Source of the DNA: Planctomycetota bacterium
GTDB lineage: Bacteria; Planctomycetota; UBA1135; GCA-002686595
Direction: 5' to 3'
DNA length: 64,000 nucleotides
Assembly: GCA_014237855.1 (NCBI GenBank)
Contig: JABACD010000001.1
Coordinates: forward strand, 124,001-188,000
Shown: positions 54,379-63,394 of the stretch, one piece after another
Position numbering within the stretch: the stretch's first letter is position 1
Layout of the letters: each line of letters starts with the position of its first letter
Notes under the pieces: model-generated
Told to the model about the DNA's origin: nothing
Databases searched by the model: none
The model's input: only the letters and a program-made list of their open reading frames with translations
Made by a program: the position numbers and the translations under genes

Positions 54379-57013
54379 TTCTCGACTCCAACAGGCCATT
54401 CGGGTCCTGACCGGGTCCACCAATGAACAAGCTGGTGGTGTAACCGATGATGACGCATCCCAGGTTTCCGATCGCAGCGTAGAGGAGGAAGTTCAGATCG
54501 GTCAGGAAAGCGACCGCAATCGTCAGGGCAGCCCCTGAGATCAGGCCGACCAACGCCCCCACGGCATTTGTCCGACGACTGAACACTGCTAGCAAGAACA
54601 CACCCGCCAGACTCCCGCCGAAGAGGCCCAGGACCTTCTGAAAGAAGTCGAACAGGTACTTGATCTCGTAGGTCGCCAGGAACATTGCTGCCCCGGTACC
54701 GACCACACCTAGAACCACGGTCAGCACTCGCGCCAGGCCAAGGTAATTACGGACCTTGCCCGGCTGCTGAAGGCGCCCCACGAAGTCGTTCACGACCGCT
54801 GTCGAGATACTATTCATCGAGCTGTCGAGAGAGCTCATGGCAGCAGCGAATATCCCCGCGACCACAACACCCGCGACCCCCGTAGGTAGATGAGTAACAA
54901 CGAACCAAGGTACGAGCTGATCAGCCTTCTCTGGCAGCTGCGCCTGCTCACCTGGGTGAGCGCTGTAGTAGACAAATAGCGCTGTCCCCAGCCCGAAGAA
55001 CAAGAGCCCGGTGGGGATCGTGATCACCAGGTTCAGCCACAGGCTCTTGGCTGCTTGGCCCTGATCCCGGGTCGTCAGGTATCGCTGAATCACGGTTTGA
55101 TCGGTCGTATACGGCACGAGATTCGTGAAGAAGAAGCCCACGATCAAGACCCAGGCCACCATGTCCGTGGCACCCCACTCCCAGTCAAAGATGTGCAGCT
55201 TCTCCGAGGCCATAGCAGCCTCGACCATCGGCCCCACGCCTCCAACATCGACAATGGCGACCGCCAGACACAGCAGCGCACCACCAATCAGCACCACGAC
55301 CTGGAGGACATCTGTCCAGATGACCGCAGAGATTCCCCCAAGCGTCGTGTAGATCGTGGCCAGGACCCCCATCAGGGCGATGCACAGATAGGTATCAATA
55401 CCAGTCACGGCCGAGAGCGCGATGGCCGGCAGGAGCAAGACGATGCCCATGCGGCCGAGTTGGAAGAGGATGAAGATAGCGCTGGCAAGCAACCGCACCG
55501 CAAGCGAGAAACGCGCCTCGAGAAACTCGTAGGCCGTCGTAACCTCAAGCCTCCGAAAGAGCGGCAGAAAGGAGTGAATCACGATCAGGAGCACTGGCAA
55601 CAGCATCAGCTGCCCAACGATACGCCTCCAGTCCGATCCATAGGCAGTGGCCGGTATTGCCATGAACGTGATGGCAGAGAGTTGAGTGCCAAAGATCGAG
55701 AGGCCAGCGGCCCACCATGGAATCTTGCGACCAGCGAGAAAGAAGTCCTCGGTACTCTTCTCACGTCGTGCAAAGTACACCCCAACGGCGAGCATCAACG
55801 CCAGGTACAGGGCCAGCACCAGGTAGTCGAGACCCCCGAAGTGGGCAGAGATCGAGTCGTCGCCCGTGCCGGGCACGAGCAAGGCCTGCACCATTGGAGT
55901 TCTGATCCCGGGCCTGACCTCACCCGAGGGGATCACAATTCGCCCGTCCCAGATCTCCGCGGCAGTCGTCACGACCCCGACCGGCATACTGCCGGCTTCC
56001 GCCCATGCGTCCTCCAGCACATCATAGGCCAGCACGCGAGCAGCGAAGTCAGGCCTCTCCGAAGGAGGAACGATGTCTCCGGCACCGTCGACGATGTAGC
56101 GTCCTGTGGAGCCACTGAAGGTCAGGATCTCGCTCTCGCCGTAACGAGCGGCACAGCCTGCGTTGATTGGCCATCGGCTGTCCTCGAAGTTCGCTCCGCC
56201 GGGGAGAGCTCGCGGATCCTCGAGCACGGGTAGCTGAGCCAGCCCAGACCAGTCCCCGGAAGATGGCGAAAATCGATGCGCGTCGGTGAACATCTGAAAG
56301 AGAGGTTTGCCCTCGCCCGTCTCCGCGGTGAGTGATCCGGAGAAGACAAACAGGCACACCTCTCCGGTCACGTCCCCCTGCACAGCGCTGACCACCTTGA
56401 ACCGGGGAGGGCCTGGCAGCGGAGGCAGCCCCACCCAGCCACGCTCCAGATCATCGAGGTCAAGCTCCCAGAAGGCTCCGGAGAGATCCTTGTCGTCCTT
56501 CGAGCGCTTGCCCCCCAGGACGTAGACCTTCCTTCCAATCGCCTGGGCAGCACCGAATGCGCTCGGTTCAGGGAGTGCAGGAAGGTCTCGCACCCCGAGT
56601 CGCCGCTCCGACTGAAACCACTCCAGGAGGTAGACCTCGCGATAGACACTGTCCTCGTCCGAGCCCCCTGCGACGACTATCCCAAGCTCAGTAGATGTGC
56701 AAGCAGCATAGGCCAGCCGCCTGGGCAACCTACCCGCCTCTCGCCACGGCCCCGCGCTCTCGAGTAGAACGAACACCTCGTCGTGCCAGACCTTTTCTCC
56801 GCCCTCGACCAGCGGAACGGGGAAGTTCGCCCCGCCCCCCACGATGAGCGCACCCTCATGGGAGCCGGTGATCGGCCCACCGACTCCGATCTCCACCGGT
56901 AGCTCAGGCAGGAGCTCAAAGGGTAGTTGCTCTGACTGGGCACACCCCTCAGTCGTAGGGGCGAAGGCCCAGGCCCAGATGACCAGTGAGGCCAGGTGTG
57001 CACTCCAGCTCAT
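54350..57013 (-). CDS. Kelch-repeat (NanM-like) domain fused to a sodium/solute symporter
   Basis: 887 residues. A signal peptide precedes a kelch beta-propeller (residues about 30-370) with repeats such as GALIVGGGANFP, GIVVAGGSDEDSVYREVYLLE, KVYVLGGKRSKDDKD and GRIVIPSGEV. From about residue 395 a 13-14-helix SSS-family symporter follows: YFARREKSTEDFFLAGRKIPWWAAGLSIFGTQLSA, TLGGISAVIWTDVLQ and the Na+-site helix AGIFAAAMSSLDSSMNSISTAVV. The kelch part resembles sialic acid mutarotase NanM, so the fusion probably converts alpha- to beta-Neu5Ac and imports it with sodium in one polypeptide. TGATG overlap with the lyase gene upstream. Confidence 0.9.
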   Translation of the reverse strand: MSWSAHLASLVIWAWAFAPTTEGCAQSEQLPFELLPELPVEIGVGGPITGSHEGALIVGGGANFPVPLVEGGEKVWHDEVFVLLESAGPWREAGRLPRRLAYAACTSTELGIVVAGGSDEDSVYREVYLLEWFQSERRLGVRDLPALPEPSAFGAAQAIGRKVYVLGGKRSKDDKDLSGAFWELDLDDLERGWVGLPPLPGPPRFKVVSAVQGDVTGEVCLFVFSGSLTAETGEGKPLFQMFTDAHRFSPSSGDWSGLAQLPVLEDPRALPGGANFEDSRWPINAGCAARYGESEILTFSGSTGRYIVDGAGDIVPPSERPDFAARVLAYDVLEDAWAEAGSMPVGVVTTAAEIWDGRIVIPSGEVRPGIRTPMVQALLVPGTGDDSISAHFGGLDYLVLALYLALMLAVGVYFARREKSTEDFFLAGRKIPWWAAGLSIFGTQLSAITFMAIPATAYGSDWRRIVGQLMLLPVLLIVIHSFLPLFRRLEVTTAYEFLEARFSLAVRLLASAIFILFQLGRMGIVLLLPAIALSAVTGIDTYLCIALMGVLATIYTTLGGISAVIWTDVLQVVVLIGGALLCLAVAIVDVGGVGPMVEAAMASEKLHIFDWEWGATDMVAWVLIVGFFFTNLVPYTTDQTVIQRYLTTRDQGQAAKSLWLNLVITIPTGLLFFGLGTALFVYYSAHPGEQAQLPEKADQLVPWFVVTHLPTGVAGVVVAGIFAAAMSSLDSSMNSISTAVVNDFVGRLQQPGKVRNYLGLARVLTVVLGVVGTGAAMFLATYEIKYLFDFFQKVLGLFGGSLAGVFLLAVFSRRTNAVGALVGLISGAALTIAVAFLTDLNFLLYAAIGNLGCVIIGYTTSLFIGGPGQDPNGLLESRNGGASRVAS

Positions 57014-57942
57014 CAGTCTTCCAAGCCCTCAGACTGACTCATGAGCACCTCATCCAGCAGATCTCCCAGGTCCTGGACATCTCCGACAGAGAGCGCCTTG
57101 ACGGGCAGACGCGGAGGCCCACAGTCCACGCCTAGCTGGTTCATGGCTGCCTTGATCGCATTGTGACCGCCAAACCCGATGATCGCGTGAACGATGCGCG
57201 TCACCTCTGCTTGCCGTGCTCGGGCCCCAGGCAGGTCACCTGCTTCCAGAGCAGCCATGACCCGGCGATAGTAGGGTCCAAGGAAGTTGAAGGTACTCCC
57301 AACCGCTCCGGCTGCTCCCGTCGAGAGCCCTGCAAGCAGCATCTCATCAGAACCGAACAGGATGTTGTAGCGGCCACCCCCGGCATCAATCGTGCGAATC
57401 AGGTCGTCCTGCTCGAAGGAGCTGAACTTGACCCCACGCAAGGTGGGAAGCTGGTCCTCCGCCTGCTCTAGCAATTCGAACACCCGGATGTTCACTCCCG
57501 TGATGCGTGGGATGTGATAGTAGTAGAGCGGTGTGGTCGGGGCCGCCTCGGCGACCTTGACGAGACACTCGATCAGCACGTCAAGGCCTTGTGGCCGGAA
57601 GTATGAGGGCGGCGCAATAGCGATCGCATCGACTCCAATCCGCGAGGCGTGCGCCGCAAGCGCACGAGCATCCGCAAGACAGTTGTGACCGACGTGTGCA
57701 ATGACCGGCGCCCTGTTCGATGACGCGCTCACGTAGGCATCCGTAACAGCCATCCGCTCCTCCCGGCTCAGAGAGGGACCCTCACCGGTGCTCCCGCAAA
57801 CAAAGAGTCCATCGACTCCCTGCCCCAGGACAAAGTCGGTGACCGCCGGAACAACACCAAGGTCCAGAGCACCATCCGGCTTCATGGGTGTGAAGACAGC
57901 AGCGATCAACCCCGAGAGGGTCAGGGGTTGGAGGCTACTCAT
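57013..57942 (-). CDS. nanA: N-acetylneuraminate lyase (animal-type), DHDPS superfamily
   Basis: 309 residues from ATG 57942, overlapping the sialidase stop by eight bases. (beta/alpha)8 barrel with the carboxylate-binding GSTGEG, catalytic Tyr in YYYHIPRITGVNI and Schiff-base Lys in LRGVKFSS. FGSDEMLLAGLSTGAAGAVGST and CGPPRLP at the C-terminus match vertebrate N-acetylneuraminate lyase blocks more than the E. coli type. It cleaves sialic acid to pyruvate and N-acetylmannosamine in the cytoplasm. Context (sialidase, permease, epimerase) supports the assignment. Confidence 0.92.
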   Translation of the reverse strand: MSSLQPLTLSGLIAAVFTPMKPDGALDLGVVPAVTDFVLGQGVDGLFVCGSTGEGPSLSREERMAVTDAYVSASSNRAPVIAHVGHNCLADARALAAHASRIGVDAIAIAPPSYFRPQGLDVLIECLVKVAEAAPTTPLYYYHIPRITGVNIRVFELLEQAEDQLPTLRGVKFSSFEQDDLIRTIDAGGGRYNILFGSDEMLLAGLSTGAAGAVGSTFNFLGPYYRRVMAALEAGDLPGARARQAEVTRIVHAIIGFGGHNAIKAAMNQLGVDCGPPRLPVKALSVGDVQDLGDLLDEVLMSQSEGLED

Positions 57943-60900
57943 CACCCTGATCCCCCGTCAGCCATGTCAGTGGAACAGTAGCGAATGAGATGCCCTCATG
58001 GGCATCTCGTGTACCTGCCTCGTAGAGCAAGCCAATCCCTCCTTCAGGCAAGAGGGTCATGCATGAGTAGGCAGTGGGTCCAGAGTGAACAAGCCGCTCA
58101 ATCGGCCACGAATCGCCCCCATCAAGGCTCACCTTGAGCGTCAGACGCTCACGACTTGTGCTGGCGGGATTACAGAAGACCAGCCACTCACGCCCATCTG
58201 GCGTCAGGGAAGCCGGGACGGTCAAGAGGCTAGCCTGGCAGACTGGCTCGACCAGCTCATCGTCATGAACGAGCGGCGACCAGGTCTCACCATCATCCCT
58301 GGAGACACTGATCGCTCGCTGCTTCAAGCCATGGGTCGAGCGCATGTTGCAGATCAGCGTGCCGTCGGCGAGCTGAGAGATCATGCTCTCGTTGGTCTTG
58401 GTTCCGATTGGGCCAACCCTTCGCCAGGTCTCCCCATGATCATCACTGATCGCAACGTGCGATGACTGGTTCTTGTTGATATCTGCGGCAGAGAAGGGAA
58501 GTAGCAATCGCCCCGACTGAGTTTGCAGCCCAGCCCCCGGGCTGAACCAGGCGCTTCTCCAGGAGACGTGCTTGAGTTCACGGGTGATGTCTCTTGGCTC
58601 CGACCAGGTCTTACCCTCGTCATCGGAGTGAATCAGGAGGCAATGAAAGGACTCCTTTCCGTACGCGGGTTCAGAGTCATACCAACCAACTCCATCTGCC
58701 CAGGTAACCGCGCACCAGATGCGGCCGGTATCCCCGTCAACCAAGAGACAGGGGTCTGCTGCACCCAGATTTTCGGGCCAGTCGAGAATCGTCTCCACCT
58801 CACTCCAGGATTGCCCACCGTCCGCGCTCCGACGGATCGCCGTCTCGATGTGGTTGGGAAGATCATCTCCGCTCGCGTTTCGTGCATCACATGCTGCGAT
58901 GAGAGTCCCTCCCTTGGTCGTGACCAGGGCAGGGATGCGGTAGGTGTGAACTCCCCCCATGCCTCGCGGGAAGAGAGCTGCCTTGGTGGGCAACCGGCTG
59001 GCGCGCTCGTCGAGCTCCGAGAGGGTGAACCTGGCGCTCAGGATGTAGGGCTGCTCCCCCTCGTCCCAGTGCCCATAGGTGGTGACGACAAAGGTGCCAT
59101 CGGGAAGGACCTCAACCCCTGGATAGGTCGTATCCCAGCGATGCTTGTTGTCCTTCAAGCGGACTCGATACTGACCTGGCCTGCCGTAGAGGATGTCCTC
59201 CCAGACCCCCACCCAACCGACCCAATCCCCCTGAGTCGAGCTGTCGATTGTGGTATCGCGAAAGCAGATGAAGAGCCTTCCGTCGGGTCCGTAGGCTGCG
59301 GTATGGCGATCACCTGTCAGGCTCGCGGGCAGCTCCCGAGGAGCTGACCAGGTCCGTCCCTCATCCCGGGAGAAGATCACGTGGCTATTGCGGGTACGGC
59401 TGTTCTCGCGCAACAGAACCGCCAGGCTCTTGCCGTCTGGAGAGCGCACGACCCCCGGCTCACAGAGGTGAATCTCTGACCCAGACCAGACAGATCGTGG
59501 CTCGGTCCAGGTCAGACCACCATCGTGACTGAAGGTCGAGAAGAGTGTGAAGACCGGCTGGCTCTCTGGCTTGCTGTCCTCACGGATGAAACGACCATCG
59601 TCGTGGAACATGGCCAGATAAGAGCCGTTGGCCAGGCGCTCGACGAAGCCCATGACCACGATGCCTCCCCAGTCGCCGGCCTTCTCGAGCTCGGACCAGC
59701 TCGCGCCGTCATCCTCGCTCACCGCAAGGCGTGCGGGATACAGCCCCGACCACATGATCAGGCGCTTCTCTCCACTCTCAGGATCGATCACGCGGTGAAT
59801 GGTCGGCACCTCTCTGCTCGTGGCCCAGGAGTCAGGAGTCGGCAAGCGCTCCGACCAGGTCAGCCCCCCATCCGTCGACCTCTTGTAGACGATCCCTCCC
59901 TTGCCGTGCCCCTTGGGATAGACCGCGAGGATCGTCTGCCCGTCCTCCAGGAGCTCCGTGGAAACGTGGCCGAGGTACTGGCCTTCCTCCCGATCCACGA
60001 TGACGTGTCGACCCTGATCTGCATCGAGATCGATCAAGGGAAGGTCGTGGCCACGGGTTGGTGCCGGGTCGACAAGATCAGCCAGCCTCAGCTGAAGGAT
60101 GGCTCGCTCGGGGACCTGCTGGTGTTGGCCACCCTGGTTGATCAGCACCAGATTGTCGAAAATCAGACCGATACCAATCGCGCCATCCTCGAACACGCTG
60201 ACCCCAAGATTGGACAGCTTCTGGTCAGGCACTCTCTGCTCGTAGAGCCGGCAGGTCAGCTGGCCCTCACGCTGGCTTGCCAGATCTTCGTAGGTGCCGA
60301 TCCAGGCGACCACATCTCCAAACGTGGGGCTGCCGTCGAAGAGGTCCTGGAAGACAACCATCACCCGACCATCGGGCAAGTAAGCCCCGGCCATCTTGGC
60401 GCCGGTCAAGCTCGCGGGCAGCTCGAAAGGCTCCGACCAGGAAACTCCCTGATCGTGGCTCAGCCGCGCCTGGGCACGGCTCGCGCCATCCTTCGCTCCC
60501 ATCAAGTGGAGCAGCCGCTCCTGCCCAGGTGAGTAGAGGTACTCGCCACCCGGCACCCCTCCAGGGCGTTGATAGCTCCAGGCCATCCGCAGGTCCAGCC
60601 GTGACGAGAGATCGACCCAGGGCGTCGATGCGGTACGCCGCTGCATGTGTTCCGGACGAATCTCGAATGTCTCCCCGACCACAGACCACTGCGAGACCTG
60701 CATTCGGCTACGTGTCGGGTCAAACGCAAGGCGCTCGATTCGTCCCGGCATCTGCGCCATCTCCGCCACGAACCCATTCACCATGAACCAGACCTGACCG
60801 TGATTACGCACCACCTCAAAATCGATCCACGTGTCTCTCTCCCAGAGCATGGGTGCGGGATGCAACAGTCGTAGCCCTCCACCCATCCGTGGGCCATTGC

Positions 60901-61888
60901 GGAACAGCGTCCCGCTGGCTCCCTCGAAGCCGAAGAAGTCGTCGCCAATGACGAAGCCCGCAGCCGAGTCTTGCTGACCCACCATGCGAATCCGTGCCCG
61001 CATGTGGAAGTCGCCCTCTCCCAGCCCGACCTTCGAGAGCAGGAGCTCCTTGGCCCCTGTACCAGCAACCCAGTCCTTCTCCTGTATCCATGAGCCCAGC
61101 CGCACGCTGAGCGCCTGGCCATCAGAAACGAGACCTCGGGAATCCCCCGACACAGGTCTGGGCCGGATCGTGTTGTCGCGCCCTGGTGCCTGCCCTGTGA
61201 TTGCCTGAAAGGCGGCCATGGCCATCAGTTCATTCCCAGCAGTGCTGGGATGCAGCCCATCGGGAAAGAGCTCGGGCCTCCCAAGCAAGGGGGACTCGAA
61301 GTCGATCATCCCGAGGTCGAGCTCTGCCACGAGCCGCTGAATCGTCTCCTCGACATGTGGTCGATAGAGGCTGCACTCCTCGAAGCTACCAAGGTGCTCA
61401 TGGATTGGAGTCAGGGTGCTTAGCCAGATCTGTGGTGCCGACTCCAGTCCCTGATACACAGCGATCAGATCCCGGTAGTCCTCTTCGAACTCGCCACCAT
61501 GGGCTGGCCAGTTGCGCCCTGTGGCATCGTTGGTGCCCAGGTTGATGAGGACGATCTCCGGCTGAAACTCGCAGCCCTGCCCGAAGACATCCTGGTCCCA
61601 GTACGGAAGGCTCCCCTGGCGGAGCATCGTCGCCCCCGAGCGCCCGAAGTTCCTGCAGTCATAACGACCGGGAAATTCGCTCTCCAGGAGACGCCCCAGT
61701 ATTCGAGGCCAGCTGTTTACCAGGTGTTCAGGATTCGCGTTGCCCTCAGTGATCGAGTCACCAACACAGGCAATCCGCACCGGATCCTGCCTGCTCGCGT
61801 GAGCAGACCCAGCGAGGAGAAACGCGGAGAGAAGGCCAAGGAAGAGGACTGCGAAGTCCAGGCCCGAACGGTGAGACATCTTCATCAT
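57935..61888 (-). CDS. Secreted multimodular sialidase: SGNH esterase + lectin-like domain + two BNR propellers
   Basis: 1317 residues from ATG 61888, which follows CAGGG and begins a signal peptide; a GTG at 61948 would overlap the CofD-like gene. Module 1 (about 35-230): SGNH hydrolase, VGDSITEG, GRSGATM, NLGTNDA and DGLHPSTAG, likely a sialate O-acetylesterase. Module 2 (about 240-430): concanavalin-like beta domain. Module 3 (about 445-930): BNR propeller with Asp boxes SHDQGVSW, STDGGLTW, SEDDGASW, SHDGGLTW and SRDEGRTW and an internal duplication (ELPASLTG). Module 4 (about 960-1317): classical exo-sialidase with YRIPALV, Arg in ACDAR, Asp boxes, Arg in CNMRS, nucleophilic Tyr in GPTAYSC and Glu in LLYEAG. 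Probably de-O-acetylates and desialylates glycans outside the cytoplasm. Confidence 0.9.
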   Translation of the reverse strand: MMKMSHRSGLDFAVLFLGLLSAFLLAGSAHASRQDPVRIACVGDSITEGNANPEHLVNSWPRILGRLLESEFPGRYDCRNFGRSGATMLRQGSLPYWDQDVFGQGCEFQPEIVLINLGTNDATGRNWPAHGGEFEEDYRDLIAVYQGLESAPQIWLSTLTPIHEHLGSFEECSLYRPHVEETIQRLVAELDLGMIDFESPLLGRPELFPDGLHPSTAGNELMAMAAFQAITGQAPGRDNTIRPRPVSGDSRGLVSDGQALSVRLGSWIQEKDWVAGTGAKELLLSKVGLGEGDFHMRARIRMVGQQDSAAGFVIGDDFFGFEGASGTLFRNGPRMGGGLRLLHPAPMLWERDTWIDFEVVRNHGQVWFMVNGFVAEMAQMPGRIERLAFDPTRSRMQVSQWSVVGETFEIRPEHMQRRTASTPWVDLSSRLDLRMAWSYQRPGGVPGGEYLYSPGQERLLHLMGAKDGASRAQARLSHDQGVSWSEPFELPASLTGAKMAGAYLPDGRVMVVFQDLFDGSPTFGDVVAWIGTYEDLASQREGQLTCRLYEQRVPDQKLSNLGVSVFEDGAIGIGLIFDNLVLINQGGQHQQVPERAILQLRLADLVDPAPTRGHDLPLIDLDADQGRHVIVDREEGQYLGHVSTELLEDGQTILAVYPKGHGKGGIVYKRSTDGGLTWSERLPTPDSWATSREVPTIHRVIDPESGEKRLIMWSGLYPARLAVSEDDGASWSELEKAGDWGGIVVMGFVERLANGSYLAMFHDDGRFIREDSKPESQPVFTLFSTFSHDGGLTWTEPRSVWSGSEIHLCEPGVVRSPDGKSLAVLLRENSRTRNSHVIFSRDEGRTWSAPRELPASLTGDRHTAAYGPDGRLFICFRDTTIDSSTQGDWVGWVGVWEDILYGRPGQYRVRLKDNKHRWDTTYPGVEVLPDGTFVVTTYGHWDEGEQPYILSARFTLSELDERASRLPTKAALFPRGMGGVHTYRIPALVTTKGGTLIAACDARNASGDDLPNHIETAIRRSADGGQSWSEVETILDWPENLGAADPCLLVDGDTGRIWCAVTWADGVGWYDSEPAYGKESFHCLLIHSDDEGKTWSEPRDITRELKHVSWRSAWFSPGAGLQTQSGRLLLPFSAADINKNQSSHVAISDDHGETWRRVGPIGTKTNESMISQLADGTLICNMRSTHGLKQRAISVSRDDGETWSPLVHDDELVEPVCQASLLTVPASLTPDGREWLVFCNPASTSRERLTLKVSLDGGDSWPIERLVHSGPTAYSCMTLLPEGGIGLLYEAGTRDAHEGISFATVPLTWLTGDQGDE

Positions 61889-61944
61889 GAAAGCCCTGAG
61901 CCTGTCATCAAAGCGTGAAGAATCACCCGGCCTCCCGGAGTGCC

Positions 61945-63144
61945 TCACGCGAGGGAGAGGAGTACCTCTGTGAGTTTGTGTGGGTCTACCTCTGTCCGGG
62001 AGACTCCAGCTAGATCTGTATCAATGACTTGAACCCCAAGCGCTCGAAGTTCGGCGAGGTCCAGCTTCGTCGAGTACTCAAGCCCCGCCGAATCAACGAG
62101 CACGTAGTCGAGCACATCACGAACCTCGAGCTTCGACCCGGCGTCGCGAGAGACCAGGGTGCAGATCTTCTGGGCACAGCCGGTGATCGTGTACCCCCGC
62201 ATCTCGGGGTCTTCGCCAGCATTCGGGACGTAGATCCGCGGGCTGCCGCTGGCAAGGACTGCACGCCCCACTCCCCTCGGTAGCAGGTTGGCCAGGACAC
62301 TCCCGAAGAACGACCCCATCGGAAGAGCAATCAAGTCAGCCGTGCTGATCAACTGCAAGCTGAACTCGTCGGCATCCAAGCTGACTGGGCCGCCCTGCTC
62401 AAGAGCGTCGGTCAACTCGATCTCATCAATTCTCCCGTGAGACATTGCCTCCGGCTTGCCGATCAAGTGCTGACCAATAGTGCGCACACCATCCTCGTGC
62501 ACCGCAACAAGATGGGCAAAGTCAGTAACAGTTGGGCGCACCGTACCTCTTACACCGACAAGTTCAGAGAAGAGGTAGAGCACCGCCTCTATGTCGCGCT
62601 GGTTGACCAGATACCCTCCCGCCAGGATCAGGTTCCCGATGCTGGCGCCACGCAAGTCGAACCCCTCCGGCATCTTGCGAGCAAAGTTTCGCAGGTGAGT
62701 GAGGATGATCGCCCTGGGAGAGGTCTTGATCGCTCGCACAAGCGGATGAACACCCTCAACGATCTCTTCGAATTCGCGCTGGCGCTCAGCGCAGCTCAGG
62801 TCGGCCGACAACCGGTAAAGGAAGAGCGCACGAATGTCGGGCTCACCGAGTGCAGACTCGTCGGCCAACGCCATCATTCGGTTTCGGATATCGCCAACAC
62901 CCAGAATATGAAAGGCCTCCCGAAGCACTGCTGAGCTGCCCCCCGAATCAAAGGGTGTGATCAGGTGAATCGAATTGTGCGTGTAGCGCTTGAGTACCTG
63001 GCTGGTCTCCTTGAGCGCAGACCCACCGCTAAAGAAGAAGAGCCTGGGGCCGAACTCAGGTAGGCGCAGGCAACGTTCAACTCGGCGAGAGTCGGGGATC
63101 ATTGCCCGTCGATGGACGGAGACGTCGGGGTTCGGACGATTCAT
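61945..63144 (-). CDS. CofD-like protein of the GAK-system type
   Basis: 399 residues from ATG 63144 (MNRPNPDVSVHRRAMIPD); an upstream extension to 63648 looks non-coding, and ATG 63102 is an alternative. GPRLFFFSGGSALKE, YTHNSIHLITPFDSGGSSAVLREAF and GDIRNRMMALADES are the signature of the CofD/YvcK superfamily branch known as GAK-system CofD-like protein. CofD transfers phospholactate to F420 precursors; the GAK branch has no known reaction. The other GAK partners (an ATP-grasp enzyme and a small XXXCH protein) are not visible in this window. It lies 56 bases upstream of the sialidase on the same strand. Confidence 0.85.
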   Translation of the reverse strand: MNRPNPDVSVHRRAMIPDSRRVERCLRLPEFGPRLFFFSGGSALKETSQVLKRYTHNSIHLITPFDSGGSSAVLREAFHILGVGDIRNRMMALADESALGEPDIRALFLYRLSADLSCAERQREFEEIVEGVHPLVRAIKTSPRAIILTHLRNFARKMPEGFDLRGASIGNLILAGGYLVNQRDIEAVLYLFSELVGVRGTVRPTVTDFAHLVAVHEDGVRTIGQHLIGKPEAMSHGRIDEIELTDALEQGGPVSLDADEFSLQLISTADLIALPMGSFFGSVLANLLPRGVGRAVLASGSPRIYVPNAGEDPEMRGYTITGCAQKICTLVSRDAGSKLEVRDVLDYVLVDSAGLEYSTKLDLAELRALGVQVIDTDLAGVSRTEVDPHKLTEVLLSLA

Positions 63145-63394
63145 GCGATGGTTGAGGCTGGCCGTAAGCGCCTCCGATCGGCGCCTGGCCTGGTCCCACA
63201 GTCTACGTACACGGCGGATCCAGATCAGCCTCGAGTCCCCGGGAACCCCAAGAGTAGCTCGCACATACGGATGCCCGGCCGGTTCGCCAGCCCTACCACA
63301 CCATGGGGCGGAGCTATCCCTGTTCGAGAGTCCAGCCATCCATCGTGATGATGGACCTCCCAGTGTCGGACAGATGCTCGCTATACTCGCGCCC

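Noticed and set aside
55055..56233. 392-codon plus-strand frame over the symporter
   Set aside because: Antisense to the kelch-symporter; rich in His/Gln/Arg without any motif.
59525..60532. 335-codon plus-strand frame over the sialidase
   Set aside because: Antisense shadow of a region with Asp boxes.
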